Assembly: GCA_020628725.1 (NCBI GenBank)
Contig: JAHDEO010000015.1
Span: forward strand, 1,136 to 34,779
Origin: Saprospiraceae bacterium
GTDB lineage: Bacteria; Bacteroidota; Bacteroidia; Chitinophagales; Saprospiraceae
Reading direction: 5' to 3'
Length of the DNA stretch: 33,644 nucleotides
Positions 7,501 to 14,274 of this stretch are shown in pieces. A model generated the notes under the pieces. It worked only from the letters and a program-made list of their open reading frames with translations, had not been told where the DNA came from and ran no database searches. The translations under genes and the position numbers were made by a program. Every line of letters starts with the position of its first letter. Position 1 is the first letter of the stretch.

Positions 7501-9207
7501 CATGTGGATGACTCGTTTTCTCCATTCTCTGTCTTCTATTGTTTGTGGCAATGAAGCGTTTGTGTTTTCATAAATCATCATTTTATTGAGGTAAAGGGCA
7601 ATTTGGTCAGGTGTAGTTACCGGTAATTTACCAAATGCCAATCGCGGCGCATCAGATTGGATAGTTGCTGTGAGCAACATATCTGATGGCTCATGCCCGA
7701 ATGTCGTGGTAAATGCAGGTTGTTTATTCCAATTCTTACGAGTAGAATAATACGGACGCGATTTACCAATCATAAACATATAGCGCGGACGTGGACTCCA
7801 GTTTGCCAATGAATAACCTGTCAAGTTACGTACTGACTGAGAGTGACGGCTGATACCGTATCCGAATTGGTCGTATAACTGGTCGGTTGTAATGATAATA
7901 ACATCGTATCCTGTAGAAGTACGATAGTCCGCATATTCCTGAACGTAGTTGTTACCCGCACCATCATCCATCAAAAGAGGATTGGAAACGATGATATAAT
8001 CACCCTGATTGGTAGTAGCAGAATAGTCAATAAAATTAACTTCATTCGGTGTGAGCATGGTACGTGTGTGATTTTCACTCACCAATACCAATTCACGGTC
8101 GCTCCCTGATGGTGGCAGCGCTACTCTGACTGTACTTCCATTTAGTGCTGTCGTGATACGCAAACCATTTGTCAAATCATACAACACAGGAGCTACACCA
8201 CCATGATTGAAGTTCGTGATTTCCAAATATTTCTTGTTGGAAGGGTCAGCAGGAAGATTGAACTGGAAATTATCAGCATTACCAAAACTAAAATTACGCG
8301 GATATATGACTCGCATAAAACCGGTCGCATACTGGTCAGTTGCTCCCAACAAACCTTTGACTTCAAGTGCATTAGCACCATTCATCAACATGCTTGTAGG
8401 AATATCCTCTTTTACCTGACGATGTACATAGTTGTAAAAAGTAGCAGAATCAATGGCTACGGCTGCCCCATTGACCGAAATCTGTAAGTGGTGATTTGCA
8501 CCTGCACCCGAAGCAGCGAGTCCGACACTCAATTCTGCATCAGGACCACCAGTGTGTAAATCACTGATTGTTACAGTACCGGGTGTAGTTTGCTGGAGTT
8601 TGTAACCAAAGCCCTCACCCGGAGAAAAGCGGGATTCATACAGACCACCATAAGGCTCACCTTTGTGGTACTTCTTTTGGCTAAGGGTAAATGTCTCCAG
8701 AGCTTGGTCCATGAAATAAGATTCTGCCGCAGGCAGTGCAGTAAGGTTGTTTGGAGTATCTTGAATGTGATTGTTGCTACCACTCCCCCAAGTCAAGAAG
8801 TATGCTGTCGTATCCGTAAACATACTGAAGTAGGGATTAAGAATATCATCGGGCGATGAATAGAGATGTTTATCCATTTCACCCAAATTTTCTTTACCAT
8901 AAAACTCAATGTAATCGCTGCTACCAAGTGTGCCGCCCGTACTGGCATATATAGGTACTTGATTACCCATAGCATACAGTTGAAAATCCCCGGCATTGAT
9001 AGCTCCTACAGGTATTCCGGCATCGACCAGAGCCTGTTGAGAGATACGATACATTCCATCCTCGTGGACATAAAGTTTGTAATAATCCTGACTGTGATTA
9101 ATCCATTCGTTTCCGTAAAGCGTTTGCCCGTTGATAATCATCTGGGCTTGTAGAGAGCTGAACAAAAACAAAAAACTTAGAAGAGCAGTGCTTGATAGCC
9201 TTTTCAT
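4549..9207 (-). CDS. Secreted C25 (gingipain-type) cysteine peptidase, PorU2-like
   Basis: 1552-residue exported protein with a Sec signal peptide (1-21, ending LQAQ). The N-terminal region has the DYYKLYVHEDGMYRIS block (41-56) seen in PorU/PorU2, the proposed sortases of the type IX secretion system. The peptidase domain spans about 400-765. His635 in FYGHST and Cys665 in SLGCYNG form the C25 dyad, and the NGDPAVRL motif closes the domain. Ig-like and FN3-like beta domains follow (about 770-1300). Residues 1310-1552 form a module shared with the subtilase at 30458-33166 and end in an EF-hand-like loop, DANLDGDTNGSD (1524-1535). The protein is several hundred residues longer than classical PorU. 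A 906-nt AT-rich gap lies upstream. It could be a T9SS accessory sortase (PorU2) or a free surface protease; the dyad is intact in either case. Confidence 0.85.
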   Translation of the reverse strand: MKRLSSTALLSFLFLFSSLQAQMIINGQTLYGNEWINHSQDYYKLYVHEDGMYRISQQALVDAGIPVGAINAGDFQLYAMGNQVPIYASTGGTLGSSDYIEFYGKENLGEMDKHLYSSPDDILNPYFSMFTDTTAYFLTWGSGSNNHIQDTPNNLTALPAAESYFMDQALETFTLSQKKYHKGEPYGGLYESRFSPGEGFGYKLQQTTPGTVTISDLHTGGPDAELSVGLAASGAGANHHLQISVNGAAVAIDSATFYNYVHRQVKEDIPTSMLMNGANALEVKGLLGATDQYATGFMRVIYPRNFSFGNADNFQFNLPADPSNKKYLEITNFNHGGVAPVLYDLTNGLRITTALNGSTVRVALPPSGSDRELVLVSENHTRTMLTPNEVNFIDYSATTNQGDYIIVSNPLLMDDGAGNNYVQEYADYRTSTGYDVIIITTDQLYDQFGYGISRHSQSVRNLTGYSLANWSPRPRYMFMIGKSRPYYSTRKNWNKQPAFTTTFGHEPSDMLLTATIQSDAPRLAFGKLPVTTPDQIALYLNKMMIYENTNASLPQTIEDREWRKRVIHMGGGDANIQSTIINNLGNYEAQVSDEYYGANVESFIQNSSVPTVGSASRRLDSLIAEGASLLTFYGHSTPNNIDFNLKLPGEYDNVNKFPIFFSLGCYNGQIHTKTFGMSEQFVFEPDRGTIAFLATIGLSSLGALDVFADAFYLKMSKDNYGEGIGDIAQAAVASLAEDLNVYNRIVYQQMTVNGDPAVRLNNDLAPDYTVRESAFEFGPEEPKSTEEIELSFNLVNLGRTDDTQVRVLIERVLPDGTTVTVLSDLIDAPSFEETYTYTIPPIVDAVGMNEFIVTVDSDNVIVELPDPSAENNNTASASVFVYADVVTPIAPRDYSIQPDANNITLQAQIHPSYAGQNLTYYIEIDTTEMYNSPLYQSTSIQQTGGILEWTPPVSYTNETVYYWRVRVEPSQVANAAGWQDMSYVYIDGEYPGWNQSHHYQFLDDRYPNTLTYNEDTREFEFLNGGIEVVVSNAHVGVLPYDKIDYSIGGSRIYDVEVCEIDKKGIYIALLDENGDPIWNDAVDLATNLGQYGSYICKSTQPAYTFCTEDAAGQQNLEDFLVNTLPTLTDVHDVLIYSLNDYLPETWDQSLFNAFANLGITELQSSAALGGVPYAALVDLEDNSVQEEIAASEGDIIEAIFSIKDPWDNGTMFSTIIGPASEWGSVQWGVTGQEDHDEAYINIYGIDANGNRTTQPIISGLTANELIFDGNNAIDPAQYPYLQLEYVTSDPVNNTPAQLDFWRIIYEDSPCYQLNITAILEGAYDAASGDMTTRLGGERKILPGQTPISPLVPPTPAGHPYSVAPWNHTGTEGAGFTDANYTGNEVDWILVSVRTATSKTSEEAAAAGLLMKDGTINFTAQCPLETTHPGPFYVVVEHRNHMGIMTPQPVTVVNKEIIYDFTAQDSYRDAAGTGVGQKEIAPGVWVMLSGDMAQTNDVVSYDITGADKIIWTDGNGNFDSYRYSDANLDGDTNGSDKIYWEINNGKSSRVPRQ

Positions 9208-9292
9208 AAAGTTGAGTTTTTAATCAATTTATTATGTTAGTGTAAAAGAGCTTTAACCTGGGAATTTAAAGCCCATGAATGTTAAAAATTCC

Positions 9293-9350
9293 AAATACCA
9301 AAAGTAATACTTTTTAGGTACTTGGTATTTGTCCCGATAGCTATCAGGAC
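9293..9350. other. Two adjacent hairpins upstream of the C25 peptidase
   Basis: The first hairpin pairs AAATACCAAAAGTA (9293-9306) with TACTTGGTATTT (9319-9330), with a two-base bulge. The second is the palindrome GTCC-c-GATAGCTATC-a-GGAC (9331-9350), with one mismatched pair. They abut exactly and lie about 85-145 nt upstream of the peptidase start codon. Very similar GATAGCTATC palindromes are, from memory, common dispersed sequences in Bacteroidota. Confidence 0.6.
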
Positions 9351-9473
9351 GGTAGTCACCCAAGTTGCGAATAATCGCTAACTTAGACTTCAATGAGTGG
9401 ATTTACAGGCATTTATACCTAAGTAAAGACATAAATGTATTGTAAAGTCACCCAAAAGCCATAATAGAATCTG

Positions 9474-9499
9474 ATTTATGTCTTTCCCATGACATAAAT
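9474..9499. other. Inverted repeat ATTTATGTC / GACATAAAT
   Basis: A perfect 9-bp inverted repeat with an 8-nt spacer. A third copy of GACATAAAT lies in direct orientation at 9428-9436. Three copies of one 9-mer within 75 nt could be an operator cluster or simply a hairpin. No regulator can be named. Confidence 0.45.
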
Positions 9500-9730
9500 A
9501 GCTTATTTTTCGTTTTGGTGAACTCAGTTATATGGTAATTTCGGATTAGGTTCTGGGCAGTGGTATACGCGAGTGCAAGGTGAATTGGCGCATACAGGAT
9601 GAGCGTGTCAGTCTATTAGACGACAACTTAGGCAAAATAGTTCTGTTTTACCGAAAAATTAATTTAACGTATAAATACAATGCAAACATAAAAAATTGAA
9701 CAATAAAAAAAAAGTTTATGCAAGCAAAGT

Positions 9731-9750
9731 ATGTAAACAGAATGTAAACA
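9731..9750. other. Direct repeat ATGTAAACA spaced by one helical turn
   Basis: Two identical 9-mers, 9731-9739 and 9742-9750, start 11 bp apart, the spacing expected for tandem protein binding on one face of the helix. They lie about 525 nt upstream of the C25 peptidase start. The function is unknown and chance is possible in AT-rich DNA. Confidence 0.35.
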
Positions 9751-10001
9751 TTTGACGTACAATAATCGGAAGGCAATAAATCGAATAGTTTTTAGACTTT
9801 ATTTCATAGTAAAGTCTGTTGTTCTATTAGTTAATTGTCTTACCTATAATTTGCATAAAATTAATGTAGGATATATGTAGAGGGTAATGAGGTTAATAAT
9901 ATTATGTATCTTGAAAAAACGTTGAAAATGCAGAAAAAGCTTTATATACCTTACTTTGATAGCATTTTTTATAACAAGATAAATAAGTAAAATATGTAAA
10001 T

Positions 10002-10112
10002 CAACTTCAATCTCAACCTCAAATACAACTGCAATCTCAACAAAAAGAATTTGCCGACGGCAAATTAAAAGTTGTGTATTTGAAATTGAAGTTGTATTTG
10101 AGGTTGAAGTTG
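10002..10112. repeat. Inverted array of degenerate hexamers with a nested hairpin
   Basis: The left arm (10002-10041) is built of 6-bp units CAACTT, CAATCT, CAACCT, CAAATA, CAACTG and so on. The right arm (10071-10112) is the inverted counterpart, with units such as CAACTT, CAACCT and CAAATA on the minus strand. At the centre a perfect stem AATTTGCCG-a-CGGCAAATT (10048-10066) caps the structure. It abuts the S9 peptidase stop codon (10114-10116) and could serve as a 3'-end hairpin for that mRNA. Confidence 0.75.
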
Positions 10113-10113
10113 C

Positions 10114-12474
10114 CTATCTGTTTTTTACATATTTATCCAACCACTCGGTCATCTCCCAAAGCATGTGCATTACGGATTCACGAGCGCGGTAACCGTGACT
10201 TTCTTTCGGGAGAACCGCCAAACGTACCGTTTTGCCCAAGCCTTTTAATGCACTATAAAATCGCTCGCTTTGCATAGGATATGTTCCCGAATTGCTGTCT
10301 GCCTCACCGTGAATGAGTAGGAGAGGAGCGTTGATTTTATCGGCATGGGTGAAGGGGGACATTTGCATGTAAGTCTCGGTAGCTTCCCAAAAATTGCGTT
10401 CTTCCGATTGAAAACCAAAAGGCGTGAGCGTACGATTATACGCACCGCTACGTGAGATGCCTGCTGCAAATAAGTTGGTGTGTGCCAACAGATTAGCCGT
10501 CATAAACGCGCCGTAAGAGTGTCCGCCTACGGCGATACGTTTTGGGTCAGCGATGCCCATTTTGGTGATTTTTTTGATGGCGGCTTTGGCATTGGCGCGG
10601 AGCTGCTCGACGAATTTTTCATTAGGCTCTACATCACCTTCACCAACGATGGGCATCCCAAAACCTTCCACAACAGCATAGCCCTGTGTCACCCAATACA
10701 AAGGCGAATGGGCATATAGTCGGGTAAATCGATACGGCGAATCTTTCATTTGTCCCGCTGCATCTGCGCTTTTATATTCGCGTGGGTATGCCCACATGAG
10801 TACGGGAAGCGGTCCGTCTTTCTTTGGATTATAATCAATAGGTAAATAGAGTTTGGCGCGGAGCTTTACTCCGTCTTTTCGTTTGTATTCGAGCAGTTGC
10901 GGACTTAGTTTTTTGAGGTGTACATATGGATGTGGGAAATGCGAAACTTGTGTTTCTTTTCCCTTTTTTAGATTTCTGATAAAATAATTTGCCGGATTGT
11001 CTTTTGACTCGCGGCTAATGACAATGATTTGATTAAGAGGGTCTAATATTTTGATAGGAGCTTCATAATTTGGAGCTTTCGATTGAAATAATCGTTTGGA
11101 TTTTTGTTTTTTTACATCAAATAAATCTACAAAAGGTCGATTGCCTTCGGGCGAAGCTCCCTCACCAATCAAAAATAATTTTCCTTTTTTATTTTGCATT
11201 AAAACATGCTTTCCATATTTATTAGAGTGCGTTTGGAAACTGCCGGGGGCATTGTATCTGTCTTCCCACGAATGGTCAAAAAGTACTTTTTTGCTCTTTT
11301 TCGGTGCATCCGGTGCAAAGCTGGAAGTGACTACTCTGCGGTCTTTCCATTGCCATTCTTCTACGATAGCAAGGTCACCTGTTCCCCATTCAAAAGAATT
11401 GAAGCGCATCTGAGTGCCAATACTTTTCTGTGGCTCGCCATCAAAGGGAGCTTCGAGCGAAAATGCCTGGTCGCGGATGCTTACTTCGCGTCGTGGGTCG
11501 CCGCCGTCTTGGGCTTCGACCCAGTAGAGCGTTGCGGGGTGGTCATTGCGCCAGCAAAAACTACGCGGACCGGTACGTACCGCATCAAAACCTTGTGGAA
11601 TATCATCTGCCACAGGTATTTCGGCAAGCGTCTTGATGCGTTTCCCATCTCGATTCCACAATTCGATGCGCCTCGCAAAACGCGAGTAAGGCACAACATA
11701 TGAAAACGGACGTTCGACTTGCACGGTGCGGATATATTTACCATCGGGCGAAGGCGAAAAGGTAGCGATAATAGCCGGTTTATTTAATTTACGAGAGCGT
11801 CCTGTTTTTACATTCACTCGAATCAACTGACTGCGTGTATAATGCTCAAACAAAGCCGCATCGTGTTCGTTTTTTAATACGTCTTGATAAGTGCGGTGGG
11901 CGGTTTTACGTTCTGTATTTTCTTGAATAATGGGACCTTGTGGCACGCGGGGTGGGGTAGGGGCTTTGCCTCTGTCGGCAGGAACGGTCTTACAAACTAA
12001 TGTCTCATTATCGGTAAGCCAGCGAAAAGGGCGGTTGCCAAGTGTATCATTAATGATAATTCCGCTTAGTTTTTTTGCGGCAAACGGCTCGCCTTCTGCT
12101 ACCCACAATTCAATACCTCGTGCGCGAGTAATGGTGAATGCAATGCGTTCGCCATCCGGTGACCATGATATGTTTTGGATTTTGGCACGCGGCGGGATAC
12201 CACGCACTTTGGTTTGCTTGCCATCTTGCTGAACGAAGATTTTATCAAAATAAAACACACGACTACCACCTGTAGTGCGTGGGTTGATGCGCACGCCCGC
12301 AAGACGCAACTCATCTACGGCTACCTCATCAATTGACGGCAAATTCGGACGATGCAGAAACAAAGTTTTCCGACTGACAGAGTGAATACTCACGGCAGGA
12401 ACCGGCGGAGCATCTATCAGGTCGGCGATGACCTTGGGTGGTAATTGATACTGAGGGCGTTCAGGTTGTGGCAT
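10114..12474 (-). CDS. S9 family (S9D, glutamyl-endopeptidase-like) serine peptidase
   Basis: 786-residue prolyl-oligopeptidase-fold enzyme: an N-terminal seven-bladed beta-propeller (about 40-530), then an alpha/beta hydrolase domain. The nucleophile motif is GGHSYGAFMTANLLAH with Ser653; Asp726 (HGEADSNSG) and His760 (ESHGYR) complete the triad. The GGHSYGAFM signature and the N-terminal PPKVIADLIDAPP...ELRLAGVRINP match the S9D group that includes plant chloroplast glutamyl endopeptidase. Relatives in Bacteroidota usually carry a Sec signal peptide. This one starts MPQPERPQYQ with an in-frame stop four codons upstream, so it appears cytoplasmic or N-terminally trimmed. A monocistronic unit is likely: an AT-rich gap precedes it and the hexamer hairpin array follows. 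Confidence 0.9.
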   Translation of the reverse strand: MPQPERPQYQLPPKVIADLIDAPPVPAVSIHSVSRKTLFLHRPNLPSIDEVAVDELRLAGVRINPRTTGGSRVFYFDKIFVQQDGKQTKVRGIPPRAKIQNISWSPDGERIAFTITRARGIELWVAEGEPFAAKKLSGIIINDTLGNRPFRWLTDNETLVCKTVPADRGKAPTPPRVPQGPIIQENTERKTAHRTYQDVLKNEHDAALFEHYTRSQLIRVNVKTGRSRKLNKPAIIATFSPSPDGKYIRTVQVERPFSYVVPYSRFARRIELWNRDGKRIKTLAEIPVADDIPQGFDAVRTGPRSFCWRNDHPATLYWVEAQDGGDPRREVSIRDQAFSLEAPFDGEPQKSIGTQMRFNSFEWGTGDLAIVEEWQWKDRRVVTSSFAPDAPKKSKKVLFDHSWEDRYNAPGSFQTHSNKYGKHVLMQNKKGKLFLIGEGASPEGNRPFVDLFDVKKQKSKRLFQSKAPNYEAPIKILDPLNQIIVISRESKDNPANYFIRNLKKGKETQVSHFPHPYVHLKKLSPQLLEYKRKDGVKLRAKLYLPIDYNPKKDGPLPVLMWAYPREYKSADAAGQMKDSPYRFTRLYAHSPLYWVTQGYAVVEGFGMPIVGEGDVEPNEKFVEQLRANAKAAIKKITKMGIADPKRIAVGGHSYGAFMTANLLAHTNLFAAGISRSGAYNRTLTPFGFQSEERNFWEATETYMQMSPFTHADKINAPLLLIHGEADSNSGTYPMQSERFYSALKGLGKTVRLAVLPKESHGYRARESVMHMLWEMTEWLDKYVKNR

Positions 12475-12492
12475 AATCGATTGTTATAATTA

Positions 12493-12521
12493 TTTTCGAT
12501 TTTGTGATTTTCGATTTTTGA
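12493..12521. repeat. AT-rich heptamer-like array (TTTTCGA)
   Basis: The units TTTTCGA, TTTTGTGA, TTTTCGA, TTTTTGA follow one another in the gap upstream of the S9 peptidase. The array is degenerate, and one unit is 8 bp. It may belong to the same class of short intergenic arrays seen elsewhere in the window, though low-complexity AT sequence is an alternative. Confidence 0.4.
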
Positions 12522-12671
12522 TTGAGAAATTCGTAATGTTTTGCCATTCAAAAATCACCTAATTCATTTATTTGAAATTACAAATGAAGTAGAATAATCT
12601 TGCAATAATATAACAATCAAACAATTTTACCACTAAACAATCATTATTTTTTTTAGGCAAGGTCTGACTTC

Positions 12672-13121
12672 TCATTTTTCTATAAGAACGGCATCATTCA
12701 AGGTATACATCAGGCGATTGATGTCGCCGGAGTTGAGTTCTAATCTTCCTTTGATGATGATAGGTTTGGAAGTATAGGTGATTTTCGGGTCATCCGAATT
12801 GACTTCCATGACCGTCTCAGGTCCCGCACCACCACAAAAGAAACACATATTATAAGGATAGGCAGAAAATACGAAATTGCTCTGCTGTTTGTAGCCTTCC
12901 ACCGGAATGATATAGCCCTCTACCTCCACTACTTTACCTTCCAAATCCTTTACCGATTGACTGAATACGGGTACATCTATGTCGAAACCCATGATTTCGT
13001 CATACTGTTGTTTGTAGGTGATTTTGGAAAGGGTTTTCCAAGTGTTTTCTTTTTTTTGTTCTTGGGCTTGGAGGGATAATGTGCCAATTAGTAAAGCTAT
13101 AAATATTGTTATTTTTTTCAT
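12672..13121 (-). CDS. Small secreted protein, CFFCG family (DUF3299-like), copy B
   Basis: 149 residues with a Sec signal peptide (1-20, ending LQAQ). The mature part reads WKTLSKITY, PVFSQSVKDLEGKVVEVEGYIIP, then FVFSAYPYNMCFFCGGAGPE with Cys93 and Cys96. The layout (W..L, P.F...V..L.GK.V...GY.IP, a Cys-containing block) resembles DUF3299-type periplasmic proteins; this is a recollection of the pattern, not a search result. It is a clear paralogue of the product of 13707-14150, and the two bracket the HU-like and 75-aa genes in a same-strand run with short gaps (12-32 nt). The CxxC could bind a metal or be redox-active. The function is unknown. Confidence 0.75.
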   Translation of the reverse strand: MKKITIFIALLIGTLSLQAQEQKKENTWKTLSKITYKQQYDEIMGFDIDVPVFSQSVKDLEGKVVEVEGYIIPVEGYKQQSNFVFSAYPYNMCFFCGGAGPETVMEVNSDDPKITYTSKPIIIKGRLELNSGDINRLMYTLNDAVLIEK

Positions 13122-13150
13122 TTTATGATAATTGTGAAATTAGCTTGAGT

Positions 13151-13432
13151 CTAAATTTCTCCTTTATAACTTGAAGACCAACCCAAAATCGCTTTCATTT
13201 TTTGTGATGGATTAAATTTGAACGCTGTAGAACCTCGTCTTTGCGACACGTAAAATTTGCCAAAATTCTGAATCGTAATACTTGATTTATCTTTCATCAA
13301 ATCGTAAATTGTATCAATACATCCATTCAAATATTTTTCTGCATTTTGCTCACTGCAATTCATTTTTTGAGCGTATAATTTTACAAATTCTTTGTGTTTG
13401 GTGGTTTTATCTGATGCCGATGAAAATCTCAT
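13151..13432 (-). CDS. HU/IHF-like DNA-binding protein
   Basis: 93 residues with the order of an HU-family protein: helical dimerisation part (EFVKLYAQKMNCSEQNAEKYLNGCIDTIYDLM, roughly residues 14-46 in several helices), then ITIQNFGKFYVSQRRGS (57-73), the counterpart of the HU 'GFGxFxvrxR' beta-arm entrance, then a short arm and FNPSQKMKAILGWSS. The DNA-binding arm and C-terminal helix are shorter and less Pro-rich than in canonical HU, so it is a divergent member. It lies in a four-gene same-strand run and may be co-expressed with its neighbours. A regulatory or nucoid role cannot be distinguished. Confidence 0.7.
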   Translation of the reverse strand: MRFSSASDKTTKHKEFVKLYAQKMNCSEQNAEKYLNGCIDTIYDLMKDKSSITIQNFGKFYVSQRRGSTAFKFNPSQKMKAILGWSSSYKGEI

Positions 13433-13446
13433 ATGTGTGTGATGTT

Positions 13447-13674
13447 TTATTCCATATCAAGTTCAAAACCAAAGTCTTTCACTAAACCTGTTTTTAAATA
13501 TTGTTCGCCACGTTTCAAGGCTTCCTCAATAGTGCTTGACTCTTCATCTTCCCAGACTGTCCCACCTTCGTGGATAATTCTAAAGATACTATTTGTATAA
13601 TATTCGTAGCCTATTTCAATACGTCCTTCCGTCAATGCCCATTTAGCCAAATATGGATATTTTTTTTCAAACAT
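13447..13674 (-). CDS. Hypothetical 75-residue protein
   Basis: Short acidic protein with no signal peptide or membrane segment. Aromatic-rich N-terminal half (KKYPYLAKWALTEGRIEIGYEYYTNSIFRI) then an acidic stretch and a predicted helix SSTIEEALKRGEQYLKTGL. The pattern of a small antiparallel sheet followed by a helix suggests a compact alpha/beta domain. It is not recognised. It starts 32 nt after the 13707-14150 gene stops and ends 14 nt before the HU-like gene starts, so it is probably in the same operon. Confidence 0.6.
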   Translation of the reverse strand: MFEKKYPYLAKWALTEGRIEIGYEYYTNSIFRIIHEGGTVWEDEESSTIEEALKRGEQYLKTGLVKDFGFELDME

Positions 13675-13706
13675 GAAACAAATATTCTTTAAAACGAATT
13701 ACCGGA

Positions 13707-14150
13707 CTACTCCACTACCACCACATTCGTCAATGTATACATCAACTCATTCACATCACCATGATTCAAGGATAATTTTCCGCGAATGGTAATTGGTTTC
13801 GAGGTGTAAGGGACTTTTACTTTATCTTTTGTAAATGCTTGTAAAACCGTTTCAGGACCGGCATTTCCACAGAAAAAACACATCTTATACGGATACGCTG
13901 AAAACATAAAATGACTTTGTGCCTTTTCGCCTTTCAATGGAATGATGTAGCCCTTTACCGTAATTTCTTCGCCCGACAAATCCAATACCGGCTCCATGAA
14001 AATCGGCTTTTGCACATCCATTCCCATGAATTCATCAAATTCCATGTTGTAGGTGACCAAAGAAAGTGTTTTCCACGCATTGCCTTCTTGTTGAGCGTAG
14101 GTATTTATCGCAAAAAAAAGAACCGCAAGAGATACGATAATTCGTTTCAT
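13707..14150 (-). CDS. Small secreted protein, CFFCG family (DUF3299-like), copy A
   Basis: 147 residues, Sec signal peptide 1-20 (ending TYAQ). It aligns along its whole length with the 12672-13121 product: WKTLSLVTY, KPIFMEPVLDLSGEEITVKGYIIPLKG, FMFSAYPYKMCFFCGNAGPETV (Cys91, Cys94), KPITIRGKLSLN and ELMYTLTNVVVVE. The shared block YPY-x-MCFFCG-x-AGPETV is the strongest feature. It follows the His-rich permease gene on the same strand, with a repeat element in between. From memory, DUF3299 genes in gammaproteobacteria lie beside FtsX-type permeases in zinc-responsive operons (the P. aeruginosa PA4063-PA4066 arrangement), so an extracytoplasmic metal-handling role is a reasonable guess, not shown. 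Confidence 0.75.
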   Translation of the reverse strand: MKRIIVSLAVLFFAINTYAQQEGNAWKTLSLVTYNMEFDEFMGMDVQKPIFMEPVLDLSGEEITVKGYIIPLKGEKAQSHFMFSAYPYKMCFFCGNAGPETVLQAFTKDKVKVPYTSKPITIRGKLSLNHGDVNELMYTLTNVVVVE

Positions 14151-14195
14151 ATTTTTTTATTTAAAAATCAAAACAAATAAAATTATAATGCAAGA

Positions 14196-14274
14196 CAATT
14201 CACTCATTCAGTCATTCAAAATTCACTCATTGAAAAACATTTAAGCATTGTAGCATTTCATCATTTAAGCATTG
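14196..14274. repeat. Composite octamer repeat element, copy 1 (overlaps a gene end)
   Basis: On the minus strand the element reads 8-bp units AATGCTTA, AATGATGA, AATGCTAC, AATGCTTA, then AATGAGTG, AATTTTG, AATGACTG, AATGAGTG. The same order is found at 20799-20874 and, inverted, at 20914-20985. It enters the permease coding region: the last codons ATG CTT AAA TGA (Met-Leu-Lys-stop) are repeat sequence. Confidence 0.8.

Larger units (their letters stand above)
9208..10001. other. Long gene-free AT-rich region with several hairpins
   Basis: No ORF of plausible coding character was found on either strand. The region is upstream of the C25 peptidase and holds several inverted and direct repeats (annotated separately), poly-A runs near 9710, and a TAnnTTTG match on the minus strand at 9690-9683 (TATGTTTG) without a convincing -33 box. 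Another match, TACTTTTG, lies at 9306-9299 within a hairpin. It may hold a long 5' leader and promoter region for the peptidase, or decayed DNA. Confidence 0.5.

Noticed and set aside
4549-9207. Calling the C25 protein the canonical PorU sortase
   Set aside because: It is much longer than PorU and carries extra Ig-like domains and the shared C-terminal module; PorU2-like is the safer description.
10002-10112. Hexamer array considered as a CRISPR array
   Set aside because: Units are 6 bp without spacers and occur as inverted halves; there are no cas genes in the window.
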